Shown here piece by piece: positions 43,113 through 54,702 of a DNA stretch of 64,000 nt. The stretch is taken from assembly GCF_017329565.1 (NCBI RefSeq), contig NZ_JAFMTT010000016.1; one strand, given 5' to 3'. The notes below the pieces were generated by a model, which had not been told where the DNA came from, searched no databases, and saw only the letters and a list, made by a program, of their open reading frames with translations. The first letter of the stretch is position 1. The number at the start of each line of letters is the position of its first letter. The stretch is from Alicyclobacillus mali (lineage in GTDB: Bacteria; Bacillota; Bacilli; Alicyclobacillales; Alicyclobacillaceae). Both the position numbers and the translations under genes were made by a program.

Positions 43113-45164
43113 ATGGCTCGAAAAGGTTCGTTCGATCGCGCCCTCGTCCTGCGCGCGTGTGTCGATTCATTTGTCAAGCTCGATCCGCGCGTCCTGGTGC
43201 GCAATCCCGTGATGTTCGTCGTCGAGATCGGCATGCTGGTCACGCTCGCGCTGACCTTCGATCCCAGCCTGTTCGGCTCCGCGGTGCGCCCTGGCGGTGC
43301 GGCCGGCGCGCGCGGCTACGATCTCGTCGTGACGGTCATTCTCCTTGTGACACTCCTCTTCGGCAATTTTGCCGAAGCGCTTGCGGAGGGGCGCGGAAAG
43401 GCGCAGGCGGAGTCGCTGCGCAGGACGAAGACGGAACTGATGGCGAACGTCCTGCGCGACGGGCACTATGAGCGCATTCCAGCGTCCGATCTGCGCAAAG
43501 GCGACGTCGTCAAGGTGGTGGCGGGCGAACTCATCCCCGCGGACGGCGAGGTCCTGGAAGGTATCGGAAGCGTGGACGAGTCAGCCATCACTGGCGAATC
43601 CGCGCCGGTCATTCGCGGCGCGGGCGGGGATTTCAGCTCCGTCACCGGCGGGACGAAGCTGTTGTCGGATGAGCTTGTCATCCGCGTCACCGCCAATCCC
43701 GGCGAGACGTTCCTCGACCGGATGATCGCGCTCGTGGAAGGCGCTTCGCGGCAGAAGACGCCAAACGAAATTGCGCTGTCCGTGCTGCTCGCGGGGCTCA
43801 CGCTCATCTTTCTCATCGTCATCGACTGCCTGCCGCCCATCGCCAAGGGGCTCGGTGCCCACATCGATGTCGCGACGCTCGTGGCGCTTCTCGTCTGCCT
43901 GATTCCCACGACCATTGGCGCGCTCCTGTCCGCCATCGGCATCGCGGGCATGGACAGGGTCATTCGCTTCAACGTCATCGCCAAATCTGGCAAGGCCGTG
44001 GAGGCCGCCGGCGACGTGGATACGCTCATTCTCGACAAGACGGGCACCATCACCATCGGCAATCGGCTTGCATCCGCGTTTCTCCCAGTGCAGGGCGTCG
44101 ACGAGCGCGCGCTCGCCGAGAAAGCGGCTTTGTGTTCGCTGTTCGATGAGACGCCCGAGGGCCGCTCGGTGGTCGATCTCGCCCGCCAGATGGGCCTCAC
44201 CTTCCGCCGCGAGGACTACGCGGACGCCCGCAACGTCGAGTTTTCGGCGGACACGCGCATGTCCGGGCTCGACCTTCCAGACGGCACGCGGCTGCGCAAA
44301 GGCGCCGCCGACGCCATCAAGCGGTACGTCGCGGAGCAGGGCGGAGATCTTCCGGGCGATCTCGACGCAGTGGTGGAGCGCGTAGCCAAGGAGGGCGGCA
44401 CGCCGCTCGTGGTGGCGGAGAACCAGCGCCTCTACGGCGTCATCTACCTCAAGGACATTGTCAAGCCGGGCATCCGCGAGCGGTTCGAGGAACTGCGCAG
44501 GATGGGCATCCGAACCATCATGTGCACCGGCGACAATCCGCTGACAGCGGCCACCATCGCGCGCGAGGCCGGCGTCGATGAGTTCGTGGCTGAGGCAAAG
44601 CCCGAGGACAAGATGCGCCTCATCCGGCGCGTGCAGGAACAGGGCAGGCTCGTCGCCATGTCGGGCGACGGCACCAACGACGCGCCGGCGCTCGCCCAGG
44701 CGGATGTGGGGCTCGCCATGCAGAGCGGCACGCAGGCAGCCAAGGAAGCCGCAAACATGGTCGATCTCGACTCCGATCCGACGAAGCTTATTGAGGTCGT
44801 GGCCATCGGCAAGCAGTTGCTCATCACGCGCGGCGCCATCACGACGTTTTCCATTGCGAACGACGTCGCGAAATACTTCGCCATCATCCCGGCGATGTTC
44901 ACGAGCTTTCTGCCTGCGCTTGGCGCCTTGAACGTCATGCACCTGACGAGCCCGCGGAGCGCCATCCTGTCCGCGCTGATCTTTAACGCCATCATCATCC
45001 CGCTGCTCATCCCGCTCGCGATGCGCGGCGTCAAGTATCGCCCAACGACCGCCATGCAGATGTTGATGCGCAATCTGCTGTTGTACGGCGTCGGCGGCGT
45101 GATCGCGCCGTTTGTGGGGATCAAAATGATCGATATCATCCTGCACGCGCTCGGCGCGGTGTGA
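43113..45164 (+). CDS. kdpB: Potassium-transporting ATPase ATP-binding subunit B
   Basis: A 683-residue P-type ATPase. The phosphorylated Asp308 is in ILDKTGTITIGNR, with SAITGESAPVI in the actuator domain and MSGDGTNDAPALAQADVG in the hinge. It energises K+ uptake with KdpA and KdpC. GTG 43107 has slightly better ribosome spacing (AAGGAG); ATG 43113 is taken as the simpler start. It lies 17 bases after kdpA. Confidence 0.96.
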   Translation: MARKGSFDRALVLRACVDSFVKLDPRVLVRNPVMFVVEIGMLVTLALTFDPSLFGSAVRPGGAAGARGYDLVVTVILLVTLLFGNFAEALAEGRGKAQAESLRRTKTELMANVLRDGHYERIPASDLRKGDVVKVVAGELIPADGEVLEGIGSVDESAITGESAPVIRGAGGDFSSVTGGTKLLSDELVIRVTANPGETFLDRMIALVEGASRQKTPNEIALSVLLAGLTLIFLIVIDCLPPIAKGLGAHIDVATLVALLVCLIPTTIGALLSAIGIAGMDRVIRFNVIAKSGKAVEAAGDVDTLILDKTGTITIGNRLASAFLPVQGVDERALAEKAALCSLFDETPEGRSVVDLARQMGLTFRREDYADARNVEFSADTRMSGLDLPDGTRLRKGAADAIKRYVAEQGGDLPGDLDAVVERVAKEGGTPLVVAENQRLYGVIYLKDIVKPGIRERFEELRRMGIRTIMCTGDNPLTAATIAREAGVDEFVAEAKPEDKMRLIRRVQEQGRLVAMSGDGTNDAPALAQADVGLAMQSGTQAAKEAANMVDLDSDPTKLIEVVAIGKQLLITRGAITTFSIANDVAKYFAIIPAMFTSFLPALGALNVMHLTSPRSAILSALIFNAIIIPLLIPLAMRGVKYRPTTAMQMLMRNLLLYGVGGVIAPFVGIKMIDIILHALGAV

Positions 45165-45178
45165 AGGGAGAGGCGACT

Positions 45179-45768
45179 GTGATCAACGTGTGGAGAAGCC
45201 TTCGGTTCACCCTGGTCTTCGCCGTGCTTCTGGGCATCGTGTACCCGCTCTTCTTCGTGGCCTTGGGGCGAGTGGTGTTCCCGTGGCAGGCGCAGGGAAG
45301 CCTCGTCGCGGTCAACGGCCGCACCGTGGGGTCTGAGCTCATCGCGCAACCGTTTCCGCAGCCCATGTGGTTTGAGCCGCGCCCTTCGGCCGTGAATTAC
45401 AACGCGGATGGCTCGGGCGGATCGAATCTTGGGCCCACGAATCCGGCCCTTGTGCAGGAGGTCCGGCAAAACCTGCGCGCCGTGCTCCGCGAAAATCCAG
45501 GGCTTCAGGTGGATGAGGTTCCTACGAGCATGGTGGAGTCGTCGGGATCGGGGCTGGATCCCGATATCGACTTGCAGGACGCGTATGATCAAATTCCGCG
45601 CATCAGCAAAGCCACGGGGCTCTCTGAAGCGTGGCTTCGCTCGCTCGTGCAGCGCGACGCCGAATTCCCGGCGCTCGGCCTGTACGGCGAGCCGATGGTC
45701 AACGTCATGCAGCTCAATCTCGCCATCTGGGAGAAGCTCCACCCGAGCGCGCGGGTGGCGAGGACGAC

Positions 45769-45772
<4 letters not shown>
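45179..45772 (+). CDS. kdpC: Potassium-transporting ATPase subunit C
   Basis: A 197-residue subunit with one N-terminal membrane helix (LVFAVLLGIVYPLFFVAL) and a soluble domain. The domain has SELIAQPF, PSAVNYNADGSGGSNLGPTN and SGSGLDPDIDLQDAYDQIPR, all KdpC signatures. It starts at GTG after GGGAGAGG and overlaps the next gene by four bases (GTGA). Confidence 0.95.
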
Positions 45773-48033
<2,261 letters not shown>

Positions 48034-48113
48034 GAACATGGCTCGACGTCCGGGACCAGCGCGACCGGAGCGAACGTCCGCGCGGAGGACGGGTCATTCG
48101 CGCGGAGGGGTTG

Positions 48114-48713
48114 TCACCCGTGAAGCTTCGCGAGCGGCACAAAGTCGTAGCCCATCGCCACCGCCACCTCGAGCACGTACGGGAGCGCCTCGGGCGTGCC
48201 CTTCGCAAACGGCCCCGCGTGCATCAGGATGATGGCACCCGGCTTGAGCTTCGGCAGCACGTTGGCCGCGACGGCTGGGCCGGGAATGCCCGACCAGTCG
48301 AGCGAGTCCACGTCCCAGAGGACCACCTCCTCGTGAAGCGAGGCCGCGATGCGGCGGACGCGATCGTCGATGTCGCCGTACGGCGGGCGAAAGTAGCGAA
48401 TGGGCACCTGCACCACCTTCTCGATGGCCGCCTGGCATTCGCGCAATTCCCTTTCGATCTCGGCGTCTGTCAACTTCGTGAGATGGGGATGCGTCATGGT
48501 GTGGTTGCCGAGCTCATGCCCCGCGTCATGGATGGCTTTGAGGATGTCGGGAAACCGTTCCACCTGTTCGCCGATGCAGAAAAAGGTGGCCGGGACACCG
48601 TAATCCCGGAGCGTGGACAGGATTTTGGGCGTCATATCCCCGTCCGGGCCGTCGTCGAACGTGATGGCGAGGTGACGCGGGGGCAGTGCGGATTCGGGCG
48701 TTTGGCGCTGCAA
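48114..48713 (-). CDS. Polysaccharide deacetylase (NodB-like)
   Basis: A 199-residue NodB-homology protein. The catalytic/metal motifs are AITFDDGPDG, HTMTHPHL and RPPYGD, with the later DVDSLDWSG and ILMHAG. It likely deacetylates peptidoglycan or another N-acetylated polysaccharide. The frame is open far upstream without meaning. The TTG at 48713 is chosen because AAGGAGG lies eight bases before it and a TATAAT box is just upstream at 48765-48760. No signal peptide is visible, so the location is unclear. Confidence 0.85.
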   Translation of the reverse strand: MQRQTPESALPPRHLAITFDDGPDGDMTPKILSTLRDYGVPATFFCIGEQVERFPDILKAIHDAGHELGNHTMTHPHLTKLTDAEIERELRECQAAIEKVVQVPIRYFRPPYGDIDDRVRRIAASLHEEVVLWDVDSLDWSGIPGPAVAANVLPKLKPGAIILMHAGPFAKGTPEALPYVLEVAVAMGYDFVPLAKLHG

Positions 48714-48824
48714 GCGAAGGGCCTCCTTCACGTGCGTTTTTTTGAACTTTCCAGAAAGGATTATACTAGCTGCGCAGGCATCCGTTGATTTCGAGTGGCT
48801 CACATTTGAAAGGTGGGGTGGCAC

Positions 48825-49811
48825 GTGCTGACGAAAGCGTTGGGTACGCAGGGCCTCAGGGTTTCCGCGCTGGGGCTCGGTTGCATGGGCATGTCGGACT
48901 TCTACAGCGGGCGGGACGAGGCGGAAGCCGTCCGGGCGCTGGAGCGCGCCGTGGAACTCGGCATCACCTTCTTCGACACGGCCGACATGTACGGCGTCGG
49001 CGAGAACGAGAAGCTCGTCGGGCGCGTGCTCAGGCCGTATCGGGATGGCGTCGTGATCGCCACGAAGTTCGGAAACGTGCGTGCGCCGGACGGGACGTTC
49101 CTCGGCATCAACGGCAGGCCCGAATACGTGAAACAGGCCTGCGACGCGAGCCTGAAGCGGCTTGGCGTCGATCACATCGATCTGTACTATCAGCACCGCG
49201 TCGACCCGAACGTGCCCATCGAGGAGACGGTGGGAGCCATGGCGGAGCTGGTGCAAGCGGGGAAGGTCAGATTTCTGGGGCTGTCCGAAGCAGGGGCGCA
49301 GACCATCCGCCGCGCGCACAAGGTCCATCCCATCAGCGCGCTCCAGACCGAGTACTCGCTGTGGAGCCGGGATGTGGAGGACGAGATCCTGCCGACAGTG
49401 CGGGAGCTTGGCATCGGCTTCGTGGCGTACAGTCCGCTCGGCCGCGGCTTCTTGACCGGCGCCATCCGCCGGTTCGAGGACCTGCCCGAGGACGACTACC
49501 GCCGCCATTCGCCGCGCTTTCAGGGCGAAAACTTCAAGCGGAACCTGGATCTCGTCGAGAAAATCGAGCGCCTGGCGCGGGAGAAGGGCTGCACGCCCGC
49601 GCAACTCGCACTCGCCTGGGTGATGGCGCAGGGCGAAGACATCGTGCCCATCCCGGGAACGAAGCGGGTGAAATATCTTGAGGAGAACCTCGGCGCGATC
49701 GAGGTGCAGCTTACGGCGGAGGAACTGCGCGAGATCGACGCCATTGCGCCGAAAGGTGTCGCCGCAGGTGAGCGGTATCCAGAGGCCAGCATGAGGTCCA
49801 TCGGGATCTGA
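48825..49811 (+). CDS. Aldo/keto reductase
   Basis: A 328-residue AKR of the AKR13/YajO-like group. LGLGCMGMSDFY, catalytic Asp/Tyr in FFDTADMYGVGENE, Lys in VIATKFGN, His in LYYQHRVDP and VPIPGTKR for NADPH binding are all present. The substrate is likely an aldehyde or ketone, not predictable further. GTG 48825 follows AAGGTGGGG. It is divergent from the deacetylase gene. Confidence 0.92.
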   Translation: MLTKALGTQGLRVSALGLGCMGMSDFYSGRDEAEAVRALERAVELGITFFDTADMYGVGENEKLVGRVLRPYRDGVVIATKFGNVRAPDGTFLGINGRPEYVKQACDASLKRLGVDHIDLYYQHRVDPNVPIEETVGAMAELVQAGKVRFLGLSEAGAQTIRRAHKVHPISALQTEYSLWSRDVEDEILPTVRELGIGFVAYSPLGRGFLTGAIRRFEDLPEDDYRRHSPRFQGENFKRNLDLVEKIERLAREKGCTPAQLALAWVMAQGEDIVPIPGTKRVKYLEENLGAIEVQLTAEELREIDAIAPKGVAAGERYPEASMRSIGI

Positions 49812-49837
49812 GGGCGAGATCGACAGGGAGGAGTGGG

Positions 49838-49862
49838 ACCGAGCGGGACAACCCCGCTCGGT
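49838..49862. terminator. Bidirectional terminator between convergent genes
   Basis: ACCGAGCGGG (49838-49847) pairs with CCCGCTCGGT (49853-49862) around a 5-base loop. Its last base is part of the leftward MFS stop codon. Confidence 0.7.
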
Positions 49863-51073
49863 CACCTGATGGCACGGCGCAGGCGGGACGGCGCCACCAT
49901 GGCCACGCCGAGGATACCGATGGCAAGAAGGACGCACGCCGCGACACAGACCCCACCGAAGTGAAATCGATCCCACGCGCTTGCGCCGACGAACGACCCC
50001 AGGGCGCCTCCGAGAAAATAGGTCACCATGTACACAGAATTGACGCGGCTTCGCGCCTCGTCCGAGAGGCTGTAGATGCGCGCCTGGTTCGATACCTGCG
50101 TCGCCTGCACGCCGAGGTCCATGAGGACGACGCCGAGTGCCAGACCTGCGAGGCTGTGCCGAAAGGTCCAAAACAACCCGAACGAGGCGAGGGTCAGGCA
50201 CGAGGCGAGGCGCGCCGTCCAGATGGCCGGAAGTCGCGACGCTATGTGTCCGGCATACGGCGCCGCGAGGGCGCCCGCGACGCCCGCGAGGCCAAATAGC
50301 CCCGTTACGCCTGGTCCGAGATGGAAAGGCGGACCCGCGAGATACAGCGAGAGCACGGTCCAAAACGCGCTGAACGCGCCAAACGACATCGCGCCGAGCA
50401 GCGAGGCGTCGCGCAAGTCTGGATAGGCACGGATGAGGTGCAAGAGCGATAGAAGCAGCCGCCCGTATGGCGTGCGCGATTCGGGCGGCAATGCGGGCAG
50501 ACTCGCGCGAAGCAAAGCCGCAAGGCCCAACATGGCGGCGGCCGCCAGGACATACACGGCGCGCCATCCGAGCGCCTGGCCCACGAGACCTGCCAGTGTG
50601 CGCGCGAGTAGCACGCCGATCAGCAGGCCGCTCATGACCGTGCCGACCGTTCGTCCTCGTTCTTCTGGAGGCGCGAGGTGAGCCGCGAAGGGCACCACGA
50701 GCTGAGGAACGATGGTGGCAGCACCCACCACCAGGCAGGAGCCCATGAGCCACCACACGTTGAGCGATGCCGCCATAATGAGGAGCGCGCCCGCCGTCAC
50801 GATGCACATCCGCACAATCAGACTTCGCCGCTCCAGGCTGTCCCCAAGAGGCACGAACAGAAATAGCCCCAGCGCATAGCCGATTTGGGTCAGGGTGGCC
50901 GCCAGACCCACCTGCCAGGATGCCGCATGGAAGCCAACCTGGATTTCGTGCAGAAGGGGCTGCAAGTAGTACAGATTGGCCACGCCGACGCCCGCGGCCA
51001 CTGCCATCAAGAGGACGAGCCGCCGAGACAGTGGCGGGGCAGGTGAGGGCCCGTTCTCGGGAACTGTTGCCAT
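49862..51073 (-). CDS. MFS transporter (YnfM/NepI-like)
   Basis: A 403-residue MFS carrier with 12 hydrophobic segments. It includes ANLYYLQPLLHEIQ near the start, PLGDSLERRSLI as motif A and SGLLIGVLLARTLAGLVG. This resembles the group of small sugar/arabinose-type exporters often annotated YnfM. ATG 51073 is preferred because GGGAGG lies at the right distance; ATG 51088 sits within that site. Confidence 0.85.
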   Translation of the reverse strand: MATVPENGPSPAPPLSRRLVLLMAVAAGVGVANLYYLQPLLHEIQVGFHAASWQVGLAATLTQIGYALGLFLFVPLGDSLERRSLIVRMCIVTAGALLIMAASLNVWWLMGSCLVVGAATIVPQLVVPFAAHLAPPEERGRTVGTVMSGLLIGVLLARTLAGLVGQALGWRAVYVLAAAAMLGLAALLRASLPALPPESRTPYGRLLLSLLHLIRAYPDLRDASLLGAMSFGAFSAFWTVLSLYLAGPPFHLGPGVTGLFGLAGVAGALAAPYAGHIASRLPAIWTARLASCLTLASFGLFWTFRHSLAGLALGVVLMDLGVQATQVSNQARIYSLSDEARSRVNSVYMVTYFLGGALGSFVGASAWDRFHFGGVCVAACVLLAIGILGVAMVAPSRLRRAIR

Positions 51074-51223
51074 GTCCGCACCTCCCATTGCTTTACCATG
51101 TCGATCATAGACGGTGTGGCCTATAACTCCAAATGGCCACGGCGATGGGCGCCCGCCCAGGCCACGTGCGGGCAGTGGGCATAGGCTGATGTCGAGATCG
51201 CCATCCATGAGGAGTGAAGGCAG

Positions 51224-52396
51224 ATGCTCATTCACGTCGTCGAGCCTGGAGACACGCTGTGGGAGCTGGGCAAGCTGTACCACGTCTCAGCTGCCGATAT
51301 CGCGGCTGCAAACGGCATTCGAAATCCCGAGCAACTGGTGGTAGGGCAGGCGCTGGTCGTTCCGACACGCGAAGGCGTCGTGACAGGTGCGGAGCGGCGC
51401 ACGGTTGAAGTCAATGCGTATTTTGTACAGTTTACCGATCCCGCGCCTCACCAGTTGGACGTACTCGCCCCTGTGCTGACGTATGTGTCGCCGTTTTCGT
51501 ATCAAGCAGAAACGGACGGTTCCATCCGGGCGCGATCGGACGAAACTCCGTTGGTGGACGCGGCTCTGAATCAGAACGTGATGCCGATGCTCGTGCTGAC
51601 CAACTGGCACGGGGATATGTTCAACTCGGACGTCGCGCACGCCATTTTCACCTCGCCGTCCACGCAGGAGAAGATCTTGACAAACGTTCTCCGCGTAATG
51701 GGCGACAAGGGGTATCGAGCGCTCAATCTCGACTTTGAATACGTGTACGCGCAAGATCGGGACTTGTACAATGCGTTTGTCGAACGTTGCGCGGAGCGCG
51801 TGCACAAAGAGGGATTTCTGCTTTCCAGCGCGCTCGCCCCGAAGATGTACGCGGACCAGCCGGGGCTCTTGTATGAGGCGCACGATTATCACTGGCACGG
51901 AGAAGTCTGCGACTTCGTCATTCTGATGACCTACGAGTGGGGCTGGATCGGCGGTCCTCCGATGCCGGTGTCCCCTGTGGACCAGATTCGCAAGGTACTG
52001 GACTATGCCGTCACGGCCATTCCGCGCGACAAGATCATGATGGGCGTGTCGGTGTACGGGTACGACTGGACGCTTCCGTATCGCCCGGGCACGCGCGCGG
52101 CGACGTTGACACCCGTTCAGGCGGTGAACCTCGCATATCAGCAGCATGTGCCCATTCAATACGACCTTCGGGCGGAAGCGCCCTATTTCACCTACTCGGA
52201 CGCGCAGGGGAGACACCACATCGTGTGGTTTGAAGACCCGCGCAGCTTTCAGGCGAAGCAGGACTTGGTTGTCGAGTACAACTTGCGTGGCATGAGCTTC
52301 TGGTCCTATCCCACGAATTTCCCTCAGGTGCCCATCCTCGTCAACAACCAGTTCAACACGAAGAAGTGGACACGGGAACACGCGCCCGTGCGTTGA
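51224..52396 (+). CDS. LysM plus GH18 protein, YaaH-like spore peptidoglycan hydrolase
   Basis: A 390-residue protein. One LysM domain lies at residues 2-47 (IHVVEPGDTLWELGKLYHVS to VVGQALVVPT). A GH18 barrel follows from about residue 60, with the catalytic strand ALNLDFEYVYA (D170, E172), LMTYEWGWIGGPPMPVSP and MGVSVYGYDW. This is the architecture of YaaH/SleL, cortical-fragment lytic enzymes of spores. It has no signal peptide, as usual for the family. GAGGAG precedes the ATG. Confidence 0.9.
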   Translation: MLIHVVEPGDTLWELGKLYHVSAADIAAANGIRNPEQLVVGQALVVPTREGVVTGAERRTVEVNAYFVQFTDPAPHQLDVLAPVLTYVSPFSYQAETDGSIRARSDETPLVDAALNQNVMPMLVLTNWHGDMFNSDVAHAIFTSPSTQEKILTNVLRVMGDKGYRALNLDFEYVYAQDRDLYNAFVERCAERVHKEGFLLSSALAPKMYADQPGLLYEAHDYHWHGEVCDFVILMTYEWGWIGGPPMPVSPVDQIRKVLDYAVTAIPRDKIMMGVSVYGYDWTLPYRPGTRAATLTPVQAVNLAYQQHVPIQYDLRAEAPYFTYSDAQGRHHIVWFEDPRSFQAKQDLVVEYNLRGMSFWSYPTNFPQVPILVNNQFNTKKWTREHAPVR

Positions 52397-52401
52397 GCGA
52401 A

Positions 52402-52433
52402 AGCGCGCCCTGCCGAGGCTGGCGGGGCGCGCT
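52402..52433 (+). terminator. Hairpin after the LysM/GH18 gene
   Basis: AGCGCGCCCTGCC (52402-52414) pairs with GGCGGGGCGCGCT (52421-52433), 13 bp with one G-T pair. No T-run follows. Confidence 0.55.
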
Positions 52434-52730
52434 CGGTGACGCGCTTCAACAGCAAACTGTGAAGAAATTCATCGCTATCCACGCACGTGAAACGTGGATG
52501 TTGGGATGCGCAGATGACGCGCCGGCGGAAAAAATGAGCTTCGAAAACTTAGTTGTTTGTGTTGACAAACTAGGGTGCGGTCTGGTATGCATAGATCAGG
52601 TTGTGGCGAGAGCGTCGAAACTGCGAGGGATGCGAGATATCTTGATGGCGCTTTCGTTGCGACGTGCGTAAGCGGTTGCGGCGTTCCGCAGCCATGGTTG
52701 CATTGAACATCCATAAGGGGGTAGTACGGA
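52434..52730. other. Regulatory intergenic region of the xylose-type ABC operon
   Basis: This region contains the XylR-like operator and -35 element listed separately, and a small ATCCACG/CGTGGAT dyad (52477-52499). TGATGGCGCTTTCG (52643-52656) is a cre-like match with two mismatches and low confidence. The xylF ribosome site AAGGGGG lies at its end. No small gene was identified. Confidence 0.5.
52549..52573 (+). promoter_or_regulatory. XylR (ROK-type) operator overlapping a promoter -35
   Basis: TTAGTTGTTTGT followed by ACAAACTAG closely matches the Firmicute XylR operator (TTAGTTTGTTT...AACAAACTAA). TTGACA at 52562-52567 lies within it and could be the -35 of the promoter for the ABC genes; the matching -10 (TATGCA, 52586-52591) is poor. 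No ROK regulator gene is in the window. Confidence 0.65.
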
Positions 52731-53843
52731 GTGGCCAAGAAGACATGGAAAAAGAGCGCAACGTGGATGGCGGCAGCGGCCGTCGTGACAGGGATTGTCG
52801 CCGGATGCGGCACCTCCTCAACGAATTCGCAGGGCTCAACGTCGACGGGCGCGGCGTCCGCAGTGAACGCGCACCCCAGCGTCAAAATTGCCTTCCTGAT
52901 GCCGGAGACGAATACGTCGCCGCGCTGGGAGTACGATGATCGGCCTGATTTCATCGCGGCGATGAAGAAGCTGGATCCGAACGCGCAGGTCATCTACGCC
53001 AACGCACAGGGTTCTGAGGCAACGCAGCTTCAGCAGGTGGAAAGCGCCATCACGGAGGGGGCAAAGCTCCTGGTCGTGGCGCCTGTGAACGGATTTGCAG
53101 CCACCACCATCGTCACCGAGGCGGCAAAAGCCCACGTTCCCGTGATCTCGTACGATCGCCTCATTCAGAACGCGAAGGTCGACTATTACGTCTCGTTCAA
53201 TAACGTCGAGGTCGGCAAGCTTCAGGGCGAGTACATCGCGCAGCACACCAAGAAGGGCGGCACGGTGGTCATGCTGGACGGCGCGGAGACGGATCCGAAC
53301 GCGAAACAGTTCGCGCAGGGCGCACATGAGGTCCTGGATCCGCTCTTCAAGTCCGGCAAGCTGAAGCTCGGCTATGAACAGTATACGCCGAACTGGGATT
53401 CGCAGCAGGCGCTGACTGAGATGCAGCAGGCGCTCACGCGGCTGCACAATCACGTGAACGCCGTGCTGGCTGCAAACGACAACCTGGCGGGTGCGGCCAT
53501 CCAGGCGCTTGAGCAACAGCACATCAAGGGCATCCCTGTGACCGGTCAGGATGCGACCGACGCCGGCCTGCACCGCATCTATTACGACGGCACCCAGTCG
53601 ATGACGGTGTATAAGCCCATCTACGAGGAGGCGGACGCCGCGGCACAGCTGGCGTATGACGTCATCACGGGCAAGAAGCCACCTGCATCGCTCGTGAATG
53701 GCACGGTGAACAACGGCGCCACGAACGTGCCGTCCGTGCTCCTGCAGCCCATCGTCGTGACGAAGTCGAATATCGCAAGCACGGTCATCAAGGACGGCTT
53801 CACGACCTGGGCGCGCATCAAGAACCCGGCAGAGCAGCAGTAA
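52731..53843 (+). CDS. xylF: Xylose-type sugar ABC transporter substrate-binding lipoprotein
   Basis: A 370-residue lipoprotein. The signal peptide ends in the lipobox VAGC (Cys ~26), followed by a Ser/Thr-rich linker and a periplasmic-binding-protein fold. Features such as FLMPETNTSPRWEYDDRPDF, ISYDRLIQNAKVDYYVSFNN and VTGQDATDAGLHRI match XylF. It delivers a pentose, most likely xylose, to the permease. It starts at GTG with AAGGGGG upstream. A hairpin after it probably lowers expression of the downstream genes. Confidence 0.88.
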   Translation: MAKKTWKKSATWMAAAAVVTGIVAGCGTSSTNSQGSTSTGAASAVNAHPSVKIAFLMPETNTSPRWEYDDRPDFIAAMKKLDPNAQVIYANAQGSEATQLQQVESAITEGAKLLVVAPVNGFAATTIVTEAAKAHVPVISYDRLIQNAKVDYYVSFNNVEVGKLQGEYIAQHTKKGGTVVMLDGAETDPNAKQFAQGAHEVLDPLFKSGKLKLGYEQYTPNWDSQQALTEMQQALTRLHNHVNAVLAANDNLAGAAIQALEQQHIKGIPVTGQDATDAGLHRIYYDGTQSMTVYKPIYEEADAAAQLAYDVITGKKPPASLVNGTVNNGATNVPSVLLQPIVVTKSNIASTVIKDGFTTWARIKNPAEQQ

Positions 53844-53857
53844 GGGTCTGAGGACCG

Positions 53858-53895
53858 GCGCCGGAGTGCACGCGACGTGTTCTCCGGCGCTTCTT
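53858..53895 (+). terminator. Intercistronic attenuating hairpin after xylF
   Basis: GCGCCGGAG (53858-53866) pairs perfectly with CTCCGGCGC (53882-53890), followed by TTCTT. Such hairpins commonly let the binding protein be made in excess over the ATPase and permease. Confidence 0.6.
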
Positions 53896-53918
53896 AACGA
53901 CGAGAGGAGGCGCTGCAC

Positions 53919-54701
53919 GTGGCAACGGAAGTCAAGACACAGCCGGTCCTCGAGGTGCGTAACCTTCGCAAGCGGTTTGGCGCCGTTCAGGCGTTGGACG
54001 GCGTTTCGTTTTCCGTCCATGCAGGCGAAATCGTGGCGCTCGTCGGGGACAACGGCGCCGGTAAGTCGACCACCATCAAGATGATCGCGGGCGTCGAGCA
54101 GCCGGACGAAGGAGATATTGTGTTCGAAGGCCAAGCAGTCCGCCTGACGAGCCCTGCCGTGGCAGAGAAATACGGCATTCAGACGGTCTATCAGGACCTC
54201 GCGCTCTGCGACAACCTGGATATCGTCTCGAATCTGTTTCTCGGCCGGGAGCTGCGGCGCAACGTGATCCCCGGGGTGGTGCGCGTGATCGACCGGAACG
54301 AGATGGAGCGGCGCGCCATTCCTGTACTGAACGAGCTCGGCATTCGCCTGCCCCCATTGCATACCCAGGTCGCATCGCTCTCCGGTGGTCAGCGCCAGAC
54401 CGTCGCAGTGGCGCGATCCGTCCTGTGGGGTTCGAAACTCGTCATGCTCGACGAGCCGACCGCCGCGCTCGGCGTCGTGCAGCAGCGTGCGGTGCTTGAG
54501 CTCATCCAGAGGCTCGCGGCGAGCGGCCGCGCAGTGCTCGTTATCTCGCACAACATGAGCGACGTGTTCAAGATTGCCAACCGCATCGTGGTGTTGCGGT
54601 TGGGGCGTACTGTGGCGACGTTCGATCGCGAACAAGTCACGCCCGAGCAGGTTGTGGCGGCCATCACGGGCGCATCGGCGCAAGAGGAGGTCACGTCCTA
54701 A
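53919..54701 (+). CDS. Sugar ABC transporter ATP-binding protein, single-domain
   Basis: A 260-residue ATPase. Walker A is GDNGAGKST, the signature LSGGQRQ, Walker B VMLDEPTAALG and the switch His is in ISHNMSDV. XylG and RbsA usually have two fused ATPase domains (~500 residues); this one is a single FrcA-like domain that must dimerise. AGGAGG precedes the start. It lies one base before the permease gene. Confidence 0.9.
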   Translation: MATEVKTQPVLEVRNLRKRFGAVQALDGVSFSVHAGEIVALVGDNGAGKSTTIKMIAGVEQPDEGDIVFEGQAVRLTSPAVAEKYGIQTVYQDLALCDNLDIVSNLFLGRELRRNVIPGVVRVIDRNEMERRAIPVLNELGIRLPPLHTQVASLSGGQRQTVAVARSVLWGSKLVMLDEPTAALGVVQQRAVLELIQRLAASGRAVLVISHNMSDVFKIANRIVVLRLGRTVATFDREQVTPEQVVAAITGASAQEEVTS

Positions 54702-54702
54702 C

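Noticed and set aside
41278..43170. A 630-codon minus-strand frame opposite kdpA
   Set aside because: It is a shadow of kdpA; the translation is rich in Arg, His, Glu and Gly without structure.
48114..50807. A single 897-codon minus-strand frame
   Set aside because: Only its last ~200 codons encode a recognisable protein (NodB deacetylase). The rest is antisense to the aldo/keto reductase and MFS genes and reads as low-complexity Arg/Ala sequence, a GC-rich artefact.
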